A stretch of 64,000 bases of DNA from Mytilus galloprovincialis (taxonomy: Eukaryota; Mollusca; Bivalvia; Mytilida; Mytilidae): contig NC_134844.1 in NCBI RefSeq assembly GCF_965363235.1, positions 71,789,497 through 71,853,496 on the forward strand, written 5' to 3'. Below, piece by piece: positions 1 through 9,209 of the stretch; positions within the stretch are counted from its first letter, which is position 1, and every line of letters begins with the position of its first letter. The position numbers and the translations under genes are program-made. Under the pieces are notes generated by a model. It ran no database searches. It was not told the origin of the DNA and saw only the letters and a list, made by a program, of their open reading frames with translations.

Positions 1-1639
1 ACTTAAACTGAGGGACCACATCAAATATGAGAAGAAAACAACGAAACAACAGAAACAATGAGGTGCAATAAAAAAAGACGACAATGCAACACATACTTTA
101 ACGAATTATAAGATAACAATTGCCATTTTCCTGACTAGGTACAGGACATTCTAAGAAACAATGGTGGGTTGAACAGGATAGATCGTACTAAGGAATCAAA
201 CAAAAACAACGAATGGATAAAAAAAAAAACGCGATTGAAAATATGACGAGCAGAAAAAGTCCAAATCACACTACACCTGGAACTAAGGAACATAACCTTA
301 AATCAGAGGTACAGTCAGGTGTTCTAAATTGGAAGTTGCTCGCCTTGTGGTCATTATTGTGTTTGGTATAGAACTTATGTTAAATTCGTCGAAGACATAT
401 TTTAAAATAGTGGTGATAAAAAGTAAAGAGACATTCAAACTCATACGAATAAAATAAATTGCAAACACATGACAAAATGAAAAGAGTGCTTCAAACAATC
501 AACTATATACAAATCACAATATTCAAAACGTAAAATAGAGCAACACGTATGCTTTCAAGGTTTTACCAGTTGCTCCACATGTAGTACGCGACGTGTTGCA
601 TATGCAAAAATAACATAGTGAGCGAAAACAATAGGCTTTCTGCAAATGTTCCGGTGAATATAGATTATACTTCACCATCTCAGTTTATGTTTCTCTAAAA
701 TCATTACTTTTCTTGAAAATAACTACATGATCCAAATTCGAAGAGTACAAGTTAGTACAACATCACTTTTAAGTTGCAATAAACAGTAGAATCAGAAAAT
801 ATTTTACTTGAAGATAATTCTAATATGACGTGCTTCTTTCGCTTTGTGAACAATTCCATGCTCTTAATCCAATAGAGTGTGTTTGCACATGCGTATATTG
901 ACTTCTTCAGAAGGAATGAATTTTATCAAATTATCATGCACTAAATATATTTCCATAACTTTAAAACACTTTCAAACTCTTAAATGGTGCATATTATGTT
1001 ACTAATTCATGTATTATGACTGTAATGTGTTGCATTCCGAAATTGACATATTTGACCTACATACGACAACTGTTCATGCTGACTGTCAAAACGTCTCCCT
1101 CTAAAAAATTACATTGCTAGTCGTTTGCTTCTTTACAAACAAAAAAGGGAGGTTCATGAAAGAGCCTACACAATCGCTTTTACACTTATACTTATCGGAC
1201 ATAGAAATTACCTTAATTGTCCTATTTAGAATCGAAATGATTGATGCAATTTTTTCTTAAACAATCATTTTTTTAAATTACGCGTCTAAACGTTAATAGT
1301 ATAAATCATTTAAATTAACTATTAAAGGGGGCTCTATTAATCATCTTATTTTAGAAAGTATTTCAATTCTAAATAAACCAAATAATCTTAAATGAACTAC
1401 TCATCAAACTACAAAATTGACGTCGTTTATATCTTTTTCAGACTTTTAAACTTGGGAGAAATTCAGTGTATTATTGTTGCGATCTATGTTTTGACCTCTA
1501 AATTGTGGCTATATAATTGGATAGCTGTCTCATTAGCGTAATCCAAAACATCTTCTTTAGTTAATCAAAAATACAGACCACTTAAAGATATGAAAATAAA
1601 AGAACTTGAATACTTAGTTGGATTTTTCAAATCATATTT
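1..1639. other. AT-rich left flank, no gene seen
   Basis: Strongly AT-rich sequence with only short chance frames. I saw no coding region, RNA gene or clear repeat. Confidence 0.5.
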
Positions 1640-1820
1640 GTCGTATATGGAGCATCTGAGATATCCCAACATTTTTTGCGAGGTTGGTGTTGCTCAATCT
1701 GTAGTTTTCTATTGTGTTTTTTGTAAACTGTTGTTTACACGGTGGCATATTTCTTTTTGATGTCATGGTTTTCGGCAAATGAGTTTAAATAACCCTTTAG
1801 TATCGTTCGTCAATCTCTGG
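1640..1820 (+). repeat. Diverged mussel interspersed repeat
   Basis: The stretch with 'gcgaggttggtgttgctca' at about 1679 and the following 'tagttttctattgtg' and 'ctttagtatcgttcgtc' resembles a repeat that I remember as widespread in Mytilus genomes. The copy looks old and diverged. The ends are approximate. The family is recalled, not searched. Confidence 0.45.
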
Positions 1821-2689
1821 TCGATTGCAATGTTCAAATTGCATCTCCTGACCTTTAGATTGTTTTTTTATTATTTAATTAACATGTGATCCGTTTGAAA
1901 TACGTTCCTCACTGGTAAAAATAATATTATGTAATGAAATTGGCTTGCTTTCATTTAAATTTTCTAATGTGACGTCTACTGACCACAATGTAAAATAGTA
2001 CCGGCATTATTCGGCGTTTCCGCAACGGGCTTATCGCGTTTTGACAGCTTGACACACAATAAGCCACATAGACGATAAGAAGTGATCATCTTCGTGCTCC
2101 AAGTATAAATCGGTCTATGTGATACAATTTGAAGGTAAGATAAAATAAACGTAAATGCAAATTGCATGAAATAAATGCAATAAATGTACTTTGTTGTATT
2201 TTGTTTGTGAATCTTGCGTTTGTTCACGGTTTCTTATGCTCGTATACATTAACTTTGTACAAAACATACCTTCTTGTTTCTTTTCAAACAAAGAAATGAT
2301 CAAGACCAAACTAACCTACGCATTTGAATAATAATGAATAGGCTGAAAAACAAGAAATGTCAATGTACATGATGTAATGTTGACAAGGCTGATGCGTTAT
2401 TAAAACTTGCATGTAGATATATTAATAGTAAATCGATAAAAATTATATGAAAATATAGTCAGGTACATTTGTAAGAAAGCTTCGTGTATCAGTGTAACAA
2501 TAATTGCGATATAAGTATAGTTATATGCATTGATATATTTTCGGACACAATGGGAATATATATTTCTAATACTAAGTATAGGTAAAAGAAATATTAATTA
2601 TAGGACAAAAACAAAAAAAAGTTAACACGTTATTAAGATGACAAACAATGTCAGAACGCAGAATCTATATAAGACCATCATATATTATT
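1821..2689. other. AT-rich intergenic sequence, no gene seen
   Basis: Only short AT-rich open frames, with no recognisable protein motif or RNA structure. Confidence 0.5.
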
Positions 2690-3535
2690 TGTGCAGTAGA
2701 TACTGAATATTTATCAACAAGATCTTGGTACATTTCGATGATCTTTTTTACGAATATAACGAGACGTTCTTTGACATACCCCTGGTTCATGAACTTTCTG
2801 CTTAGACACTGGTGACGTTTTACACATTCTGAGTAGGAGCTGCAAATTGTTGAAAATCGACTAAGTTGGGAAATGTATATCCCATATGCAGGTGAAGTTG
2901 GTATATTGCTACTAAGGTGGGGGAAATTGATAATTTCAAAATTAGATTTGTCATGGTTTCTTGTACCTAGATGACTGTGTATGTTATATCGACTTAGTTA
3001 TAAGTCTAAAATGAGAAAGAGGAAGCCGTGTCTGTTGTTTTATTAAATTCTAGTTCTGGGGTAAATATCAAAGGAACGCAATCAGAAAAGTCTTGTTAAT
3101 GGAAAGAACATCATCTGAAAGTGAAATTAACTAATCTGGCTTCTTGGATCTCATTGTTTTTGACAATTGTCTGAAGGAACTCCGATTCATATGAAAATAA
3201 TAAGAGGTCGGCAAGAATAGGCTTACAGTTGGGTTTCATAGGAATGCCGACATTTTGTTGAAACACTCCACCTTCAAATTCAACAAATATGTTGTCGACA
3301 AAAAAAATCCTGCATACTAATCACTTGTTCCTCTTTTTTGCATGTTTTACCCTTCTGTTTACTGTTAACAAAATATGGCTGATGATATCCCAAAGTAATA
3401 CATTTATAGCGTATGCTACCATGTTTGTGTGGAAAGGCATTAAGGATTATTTCTTTCAGTCAATTTTTTCAATTTCACATGAGGAATGGTGGTATGCAGG
3501 GTTGAGAAATCAAAAGTTTTGATAGAACTAATGAC
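2690..3535 (-). mobile_element. Decayed reverse-transcriptase element, Penelope-like or related
   Basis: On the minus strand, short stretches match the reverse transcriptase of a family very common in bivalves. They include TFDFSTL near 3510, a VGIPM block with ADLLLFSYESEF near 3200, and a downstream block near 2850 with SPAYGIYISQL-like spelling. The 'DFSTLYT-IP' style motif fits Penelope-like elements, but I cannot settle the family. The copy is a fossil with several breaks and is not expected to be active. Both ends are approximate and no terminal repeats were identified. Confidence 0.6.
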
Positions 3536-4297
3536 AGAAAAAAAAAACTACATTTAAAATTGTCTAGAGGTTCTTTTAAGAACCCACATATGGTTAATAC
3601 CACTACGCGAGTAAACAATATCATAGTATTTCTGAGAAAAAAAACACTTTAAAAAATAAATTTTATAATTTTCAAGATAATTTTAAAACTTTTTTTTTTG
3701 CGAATCGTGCAATGCAGTACTGTTTAGTCATCATCTTGAATTATTTATCATATTAATATTTGATGTTGTCTGTTGTATGTGTTCGAATCTGTTCAGATGT
3801 GCGCGTGTGTGTGTTGTAAAAAGCGGGTCATACGTGTGTAATTTTATAGGACCATAACCTGTCTGCCTTAACTTTTTTGGCGAAGATGAGATGTAACTTT
3901 TCTACGAAACCAGTTGGTTGTACCATTTTTAAGCAGTCTTGATAATGATGGTGTTCTCGGTACTGTGTTTGGTGTGTTCCATGACAAACTGCAGTTTTTA
4001 ATGACACAAGTCTATCTACTAGTATACTGTCGGTGCTCAGGAAAGATACACTTGTAGTGACATAGATGAAATATATCAACTTCTACTAAGGGGTCATATT
4101 TTCCTGCGTACAACATGTGTTAATCTTTTGTTAGTCTTATTTAATACATTTTCTCTCATAAGTCATGTGCCTGTCTCAATTTGTTTTCCTATTGATCATG
4201 TTTATGGGGTTTTTCCACCATTGAATGAATTAACAAGTCGATGCATTTGCAGTGACAATTACTCGCAATTGATTAACCAATACAGTAGAATAGATTA
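3536..4297. other. AT-rich intergenic sequence with a short GT run
   Basis: No gene recognised. There is a short GT-rich run at about 3797-3815. The minus-strand open frame at 3828-4079 shows no known motif and looks like chance. Confidence 0.45.
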
Positions 4298-4437
4298 GAC
4301 TCAGTGGTTTTGTGAACATGGCACAGACTCAGTGGTTTTGTGAACATGGCACAGACTCAGTGGTTTTGTGAACATGGCACTGACTCAGTGGTTTTGTGAA
4401 CATGGCACAGACTCAGTGGTTTTGTGAACATGGCACA
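4298..4437 (+). repeat. Minisatellite, five copies of a 28-bp unit
   Basis: Five consecutive 28-bp units, beginning gactcagtggttttgtgaac and ending with catggcaca, almost without variation. One copy boundary carries a single-base change near 4381. Near identity implies recent expansion. No coding role is apparent. Confidence 0.95.
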
Positions 4438-5089
4438 ATTCAAAAAAAAAGTATGAGTCAATTTTTATTTTAGAAACTAAAGTAACATCATTGGAAATAT
4501 TGCAAATAAGACAAAATCAGAAATTTCAAGTGTGATTGAAATGGAACTGCAGCCAACGAGGACACACAGAAATGAACAATAGATTGAAAAAAAGATAATA
4601 AAAAAAAAAAAAAAAAAAAAAACATGATTTTCTAGGAACTATAAAATTTTCAATGTGATATGTTAATCTTGTGCGTCTCAGTAATTTGAAGTATTATGTG
4701 AAAATACCTGCATGGAATATTTAAATATTTTTATTTCATATTAATTTGTAACACTTTTTTTTCTATTTATGTATTTGATAACTGTTTATGCAAACAGTTT
4801 ATCTTGTTCCTTGAGAACTATAGTATTTTTTCTCAATTACCTGTGCAAGGTGGCCTTTTTTTCTTTTCTTGACAATATTTATTGTGGATGTTTTTCCTTG
4901 TTTGTTTGTTTTCTCATTTTAGTAGTAAAAATGCCATTTTGTTCACATAAAGTTATGCAATACAACAGTTGAAGTTTAGTAATATGAATGTTTCCCTTGT
5001 TTCATTATGTAATACAAAAAACAGCTAGTACTTTGATGTAATTTATGTATTATTGTCATTTTGTTTATTTTCTTTGGTTACATCTTCTG
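4438..5089. other. AT-rich intergenic sequence with poly(A)
   Basis: AT-rich DNA holding an A homopolymer at about 4601-4622. The plus-strand open frame at 4769-4972 is hydrophobic only because of its T-rich codons and is not supported as a gene. Confidence 0.45.
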
Positions 5090-5463
5090 ACATCAGACTC
5101 GGACTTCTCTTGAACTGAGTTTTAATGTGAGTATTGTTATGCGTTTACTTTTCTGCATTGGCTAGAGGTATAGGAGGAGGGTTGAGATCTCACAAACATG
5201 TTTAACCCCGCCGCCTTTTTGCGCTTGTCCCAAGTCAGGAGCCTCTGGTTTTTGTTAGTCTTGTATTATTTTAACTTTTAGTTTCTTGTGTACAATTTGG
5301 AGTTTAGTATGGCGTTCAGTATCACTGAACTAGTATATATGTGTTTAGGGGCCAGCTGAAGGACGCCTCCGGGTGCGGAAATTTCTCGTTGCATTGAAGA
5401 CATGTTGGTGACCTTCTGTTGTTGTCTCTTTGGCACATTCCCCATTTCCATTCTCTATTTTAT
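5090..5463 (+). repeat. Mussel interspersed repeat
   Basis: From 'catcagactcggacttctct' through 'aaccccgccgcc', 'caagtcaggagcctctgg', 'tttaggggccagctgaagg' and 'ttggcacattccccatttcc', this matches a dispersed repeat that I recognise as very common in Mytilus. It is GC-richer than its surroundings and is followed by an AT-rich tail. The class of the element is unknown to me and the ends are approximate. Confidence 0.65.
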
Positions 5464-5578
5464 TATAAATAAGCCTAATGAAAAAAAAATATATGTTTGT
5501 TGAATAATTTATTATTAAAGTACGTGCGTAAAGTGTGACACATATTGCATTGCTATTTTTTTTTATTCTCTCTTGTAG

Positions 5579-5800
5579 CCTACAACTGCTACTAAGCCAC
5601 TGAAACAAGTAGCAGTAGTAGGAAACTCACACATCAAAAACTTAAGAACAAACTATTTACTTAATGGATGTGAAGTCAGCAAGTTTAATGTGTATTCCTT
5701 TGAAGAAGCCAAGGATAAGTTGAGTGAATGTGAACAACAGTTTGATAGTATCTTTATCCACACTTTCACCAAGGATCTCAGGAATCTAGACCCAGAATAA
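5579..5800 (+). CDS. Possible terminal exon with an SGNH-like domain piece
   Basis: A 74-codon open stretch (stop included) follows directly after a good 3' splice acceptor, a pyrimidine run ending ttgtag at 5573-5578. An in-frame stop lies inside that acceptor, so the frame can only be used as an exon. The peptide has KQVAVVGNSHIKNL near its start and DSIFIHTFTKDLRN near its end. This resembles the first block (G-D/N-S) and the 'LTND' block of SGNH-like domains in many bivalve proteins. No upstream exon is visible. It may be an isolated exon of a host gene on the plus strand, a decayed copy, or part of a mobile element. No function can be assigned. Confidence 0.35.
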   Translation, partial: PTTATKPLKQVAVVGNSHIKNLRTNYLLNGCEVSKFNVYSFEEAKDKLSECEQQFDSIFIHTFTKDLRNLDPE

Positions 5801-6071
5801 TTAAAAATACTAATAATGAAATAAATAAATGAACCAAATAAAGTGACCCACAAACTTTACATTACCCCCTTTCCCACAGAACAGATATGTCCGCATATCT
5901 GGCAAAATCCATATGTGCAAGTTAACGCGCGCTGCTTTGTAAAGCTGGTGGTCTCGGGTGCAAGAAATCTAAATTTTCAATTAAGATTAAAACATCTCCC
6001 TTCCTGAAATAAACAAATAATTATACAAGCTGAAAAAATATTTACTCCACATTATTACGAAAATAAATAAA
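5801..6071. other. Flank between possible exon and U2 array
   Basis: A second plus-strand acceptor-like sequence (ccctttcccacag) ends at 5879. On the minus strand an acceptor-like pyrimidine tract ends in CAG at 6006-6004. An (AATA)n tract at about 6059-6078 sits at the array edge. No complete gene is visible. Confidence 0.5.
5917..6003 (-). other. Candidate second exon for the array-borne first exon
   Basis: Read on the minus strand, a convincing acceptor (ttgtttatttcag) ends at 6004. If it were joined to the donor at 6374, the frame opened at 6394 would continue for 33 codons from METAVGR through KGDVLILIENLDFLHP to a stop near 5922. I do not recognise the peptide. This is a paper prediction; a 26-codon open extension can occur by chance, and the exon's 3' end is unknown. 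Confidence 0.2.
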
Positions 6072-6288
6072 TAAATAAAAAGCGGCTTGTGAAATACGGC
6101 AAGTCGGGAGAATACATTTTTAAACGTATATCATACGTAAACGTATTTAATCTTAATCATGTTGATTCATCCTAGGTCCGACGAACGCAGTTTTTAAAGC
6201 CTAGGAAATTTCATTAATCAGAAAATAAATTCAACGCTTTTTCACAATCAGCACGGACTTTTCACTGTCTCGTTTAGTTAACACAAAC
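6072..6288 (-). repeat. Partial array unit at the left edge
   Basis: This matches the part of the unit that lies upstream of U2 (compare 7226-7457) but has no U2 gene. It lacks about 18 bp (cgaacgaaataacatgat) present in the full units, so it has diverged from them. The homology begins at an (AATA)n tract. Confidence 0.85.
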
Positions 6289-6374
6289 ATAAACAGTTCA
6301 CCTGTTCTATTTTTTAAAGGAATTGACCGGTACAGCAATTTTTAAATACATTTTAGAAGGAGGAAAAAACTTAC

Positions 6375-6453
6375 CGGCCGACTGCAGTTTCCATCGTTTG
6401 CCCTCGTTCTGAGGCGACGTCGCTATTAACGATGATTGAAACAGTAGAAGGGG
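6375..6453 (-). other. Candidate TOP-like first exon carried in every unit
   Basis: On the minus strand a pyrimidine run CCCCTTCT at 6453-6446 could be a TOP-type transcription start. It is followed about 55 nt later by an ATG at 6394-6392 (METAVGR) and by a perfect donor, CG|GTAAGT, with the exon ending at 6375. The same segment recurs in each unit about 390-480 bp beyond the U2 3' end on the same strand, for example with its donor at about 11823 in unit 4. Without splicing the frame stops after seven codons. TOP starts are typical of ribosomal and translation genes and snoRNA host genes, but I do not recognise this one. It may be a first exon captured in the unit, or a non-coding transcript. 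Confidence 0.35.
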
Positions 6454-6818
6454 ACGTAATTCTTTTCCCCGCGTTTTTCCGTAACGCTAAAAATTCATAG
6501 AGTTTCTTTTTAGGAACGAGAATACATTAATACACTGACATGTGCTGTTATAAATACAAGCAAGCGACAACAAAAATATTACATTACAAGAAAAGAAAAG
6601 AACTTTTTAGAGAACAGACATAAAAAAAAGAAAATGCAACTTATTTTACATGCACGAGAAGTATAGAATGATTTACAACAATGAGTAAAAATATACAATT
6701 TACGCAAACTCCTTAAATAAGCAAGATATATAGAAAAAGTACACATGTAGCAGTGAAAAGCATTAGAGAATATTTTACTGGGGCTGTTTCGCAGGCTATT
6801 GAAGGGAAAGCTATTTTT

Positions 6819-6830
6819 CTATTTTAATTT
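6819..6830 (-). terminator. 3'-box-like snRNA processing signal, copy 1
   Basis: The minus-strand sequence AATTAAAATAG lies about 16 nt past the U2 3' end. It resembles the 3' box (GTTT-AAAR-AGA) that directs 3' end formation of polymerase II snRNAs through Integrator. It recurs in every unit. Between it and U2 is a hairpin (CTCCCC/GGGGAG, five-base loop). Confidence 0.55.
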
Positions 6831-6845
6831 TCTCCCCAAAGAGGG

Positions 6846-7035
6846 GAGTGAGCCGATCCTGGAGGTACTGCAATACCAGGCCAACTCGTGGCAAGAGCGG
6901 TGCAAGCACCTAACATCTCACCTAGTTGCAAAAATCAGTTTAATATCGAAGTACCCACATGGGGTACGTATCAGATATTAAGCTGATAAGAACAGATACT
7001 ACACTTTGATCTTAGCCAAAAGGCCGAGAAGCGAT
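6846..7035 (-). ncRNA. RNU2: U2 snRNA, copy 1
   Basis: U2 is the spliceosomal RNA that recognises the intron branch site and pairs with U6 in the catalytic core. The minus-strand sequence starts ATCGCTTCTCGGCC (U6 helix II and stem I) and continues GGCTAAGATCAAAG (U6 helix I). The branch-site recognition segment GTAGTA follows, then stem II (TATCAGCTTAATATCTGATA) and a GTACCCCATGTGGGTAC stem-loop. After these come the Sm site GATTTTTG and stem IV, whose loop TATTGCAGTACCT is the U2A'/U2B'' site. All agree with animal U2. One extra A after position 30, compared with human, is common in invertebrates. The length is about 190 nt; the 3' end is uncertain by a few bases. Spacer upstream is intact for 422 bp, then the 1942-bp insertion begins. 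Confidence 0.97.
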
Positions 7036-7078
7036 ACTCAAATCTTTCCGAGTTTCCAAAGCCTACAAATCCTATTTC

Positions 7079-7096
7079 TTACTCAAACACGGTGTT
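7079..7096 (-). promoter_or_regulatory. PSE-like U2 promoter element, copy 1
   Basis: The minus-strand sequence ACACCGTGTTTGAGTAAG lies at -61 to -44 from the U2 start. That is the usual position of the proximal sequence element bound by SNAPc, and ACCGT..TTGA matches the vertebrate element well. No TATA box stands at -25, as expected for a polymerase II snRNA gene. The element recurs unchanged in the units I compared. Confidence 0.65.
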
Positions 7097-7123
7097 TTAA
7101 TTTTAACCAAAGCTACACAAATT

Positions 7124-7131
7124 TTGCAAAT
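7124..7131 (+). promoter_or_regulatory. Octamer-like site, copy 1
   Basis: TTGCAAAT, seven of eight bases of the octamer ATGCAAAT, lies about 90 bp upstream of U2. Octamers act in vertebrate snRNA distal elements, usually farther away (near -220). The AT-rich setting makes chance likely. Confidence 0.2.
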
Positions 7132-7225
7132 TTATATACAAAAAGCACACGAAACACGAGATCTTGCTTTGCTTCAAATACCTGACAGCATGAAACGATT
7201 TCTGCATGACAAAACGGGTGTGAAA

Positions 7226-7395
7226 ATAAAAAGCGGCTTGTGAAATACGGCAAGTCGCGAGAATACATTTTTAAACGTATAACATACGTATACGTATTTA
7301 ATCTTAATCGAACGAAATAACATGATCATGTTGATTCATCCTAGGTCCGACGAACGCAGTTTTTAAAGCCTAGGAAATTTCATTAATCAGAAAAT
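7226..7395. repeat. Palindrome-rich spacer block, unit 1
   Basis: The block holds an imperfect hairpin (GCGGCTTG with CAAGTCGC), an AACATGATCATGTT palindrome and two CCTAGG palindromes. It recurs in every unit. From unit 3 on it also has AAACGTAT-atc-ATACGTTT, for example at 11553-11571. Its role is unknown. Confidence 0.7.
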
Positions 7396-7508
7396 AAATT
7401 CAACGCTTTTTCACAATCAGCACGGACTTTTCACTGTCTCGTTTAGTTAACACAAACTTGTACGACTTTGCCCCCCGCAGAGCTATAGAAAAACAGTACA
7501 TTAACGGG

Positions 7509-7554
7509 TGTTACACGGACTCTTTTTACTTGTTACACGGACACTTTTTATGAA
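7509..7554. repeat. Two tandem 23-bp units
   Basis: 'gttacacggactctttttac' is followed 23 bp later by 'gttacacggacactttttat'. The second unit overlaps the start of the left arm of the long inverted repeat. Confidence 0.8.
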
Positions 7555-8334
7555 TAGAATCACTCGTGCATGATCAGTGAGTTCATGGGCACTTTAACTT
7601 TCAATTAGATTTGAACTTTTTGGTTCACCGACTTATTTCCTGTCTTTTTATTGAACAAAATATTTACGTTAGCATCAATATCTTTTTTCAAACATTTCCA
7701 GTTAAATACTATTCACATCAGTACACTTTAACTTCAATAGTGGGGGGGGGGGGGGGGGTATGATTTTCTCCTAAAATAGCTATTTTGATCCCAAATTTTA
7801 TGAGAAAAAAATTATTATGGTCAAGCAGATGACAAATTAATGTTTTGAATGATTCCTGATTTTTCAAATACCGTTAATAGTGCTCATTGGCGGATCCAAA
7901 GGGGGGGGGGGGGGGGGGGGGGGGGTGTTGGAACCCCACTTTTTTGTTGGCCGATCAATGCATTTGAATGGGGACATATAGTTGGAACCTCCCTTTTTTA
8001 AAATGACTGGATCCGCCCCTGGTGCTAATTTAAACAAAAACATTTTGGTGATGGCGTTGAAAAGTAAATAGTTAATATACTAAAAAAAGAACATACCGCC
8101 CCCTTTATGAAGCAAAATATTCGGTCAATAAATGTTTTCTTCAATATATGGACATGAATAGTATTTTGGACAATGCTGAAAGTAAAGAAAGGATGATACT
8201 GACGTGAACATTTCAATAAAAATAAGACAGGAAATAAGTAAATAAAAATCAAATCTAATATCAAAAGATAAAATCCCTATCAACTCACCAATGCACGATT
8301 GATCCTATAAACAAAAAGTGTTCATGTAATACAC
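7531..8334. mobile_element. Element with long inverted repeat arms
   Basis: The left arm (about 7531-7660) and right arm (about 8205-8334) are inverted copies. Both carry acttatttcctgtcttttta, atcgtgcat- or ctcgtgcat-like spelling, and acactttttat/gt. Identity is roughly 75-80 percent by eye. The arms frame about 540 bp that includes a G17 run (7742-7758) and a nested TIR element (7885-8021). This is typical of a non-autonomous DNA transposon. The minus-strand open frame at 8025-8264 overlaps the right arm and is not a gene. Confidence 0.65.
7885..8021. mobile_element. Short TIR element, possibly hAT-like
   Basis: Ends CATTGGCGGATCC (left) and GGATCCGCCCCTG (right) are inverted copies of each other. 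GTGCT flanks both sides (7880-7884 and 8022-8026). If the outer bases are counted differently, an 8-bp near-match (gtgctcat/gtgctaat) can be read. A G25 run (7901-7925) lies inside. The CAG-GGCGGATCC type of end is common among animal non-autonomous DNA elements. The superfamily is an inference. Confidence 0.65.
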
Positions 8335-8608
8335 GTCCAAATAAGAAGCAAATCTAGAAGAAAATCATTCAACTTATGTCATCAATTTTGGGCGGTAAGC
8401 TGCGATTGGATCATATAGTAACACGTGTTTAATCCCGATCAACACTTGGAGATCTAGAGACGAGCATGAATTTAAAAAAAAAATCAAAGTATATTACTGA
8501 ATATATATAATATTAAGACAAAATCCATGTTTTTCATAAATATTTCATTCACTAATGAAGTAGGAAATTCATTCTTTTGATAACTTTATATTGTTATCGA
8601 ATTTATAT

Positions 8609-8735
8609 CAGTGGCGGATCCATGTCTAAATCCAGAACAAAACAGGGGGGGGGGTCCAACTTTATGTCCCCATTTAAATGCATTGATCTTTAAAAAAAGT
8701 GTTGTTCCAACCCCCGGGACCCCCACAACTGCATA
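8609..8735. mobile_element. Second, reversed copy of the short TIR element
   Basis: This begins CAGTGGCGGATCC at 8609. Its interior (gtccccatttaaatgcattg, then gttccaaccccc) is the reverse complement of the interior of the 7885-8021 copy. The far end lacks a clear GGATCC terminus, so the copy is probably truncated. Confidence 0.6.
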
Positions 8736-9209
8736 TTAAATTCATGTATTTGGCAACAAACGCGCGATTTTTACGATTTTTTTAAGGGGGAATGGGGAGA
8801 TTGAATGGCTCATCCTGCATTTTTCATCAAAAATAAAGATCACAGCCTGTGTATTTTAAAATGAATTAGCATCCCCCCCGTCCACCTCCCGCTTTCCGTT
8901 GTATTCATAAAAATCAAACGTTATCTTACTTACCACTAAAATATTCCTTAATATATGACTTTTTTACGAAGTTGCATTTTAAAAAGATTTAAATGTGTAC
9001 AACATTTATCTTTTACTTCAAATGGTTCTTTTTTTTTTTATCAAATTATTAGATTCCTGATTTTTTTCTTGAAAAAAAATCTCGGTTGAAGGGAAATGAA
9101 AAAAAAATGTGTTTATACTATAACTTACATTTACTGCTTTATGGCTATCCAAGTTTCTCAAATGTTTAGTCTTGCTTAAAGTATTATTACTTGAAACGTC
9201 GTACAAGTC
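8736..9209. other. AT-rich interior of the insertion, no gene seen
   Basis: AT-rich sequence with a C7 run near 8873. The short frames at 9018-9206 and from 9172 have no recognised motif. Confidence 0.45.

Noticed and set aside
298-2309. Short minus-strand frames in the left flank (298-498, 1976-2227, 2115-2309)
   Set aside because: AT-rich chance frames without motifs, splice context or homology that I recognise.
5345-5853. Minus-strand frames at 5345-5608 and 5653-5853
   Set aside because: They run antisense to a known type of interspersed repeat and to the better supported plus-strand exon.
6361-6385. Plus-strand ACTTACCGG read as the 5' end of a U1-like RNA
   Set aside because: The rest does not follow U1 (no stem-loops or Sm site). 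The match is explained as the complement of a GTAAGT splice donor.
6428-6440. Plus-strand CGATGATTGA as a snoRNA box C
   Set aside because: It departs from RUGAUGA, and no box D or closing stem was found at a fitting distance.
6799-6981. A 60-codon plus-strand frame starting at TTG, repeated in nearly every unit
   Set aside because: It is the antisense of the U2 gene and its 3' flank. Its conservation is explained by array uniformity and by U2, and it has no ATG start.
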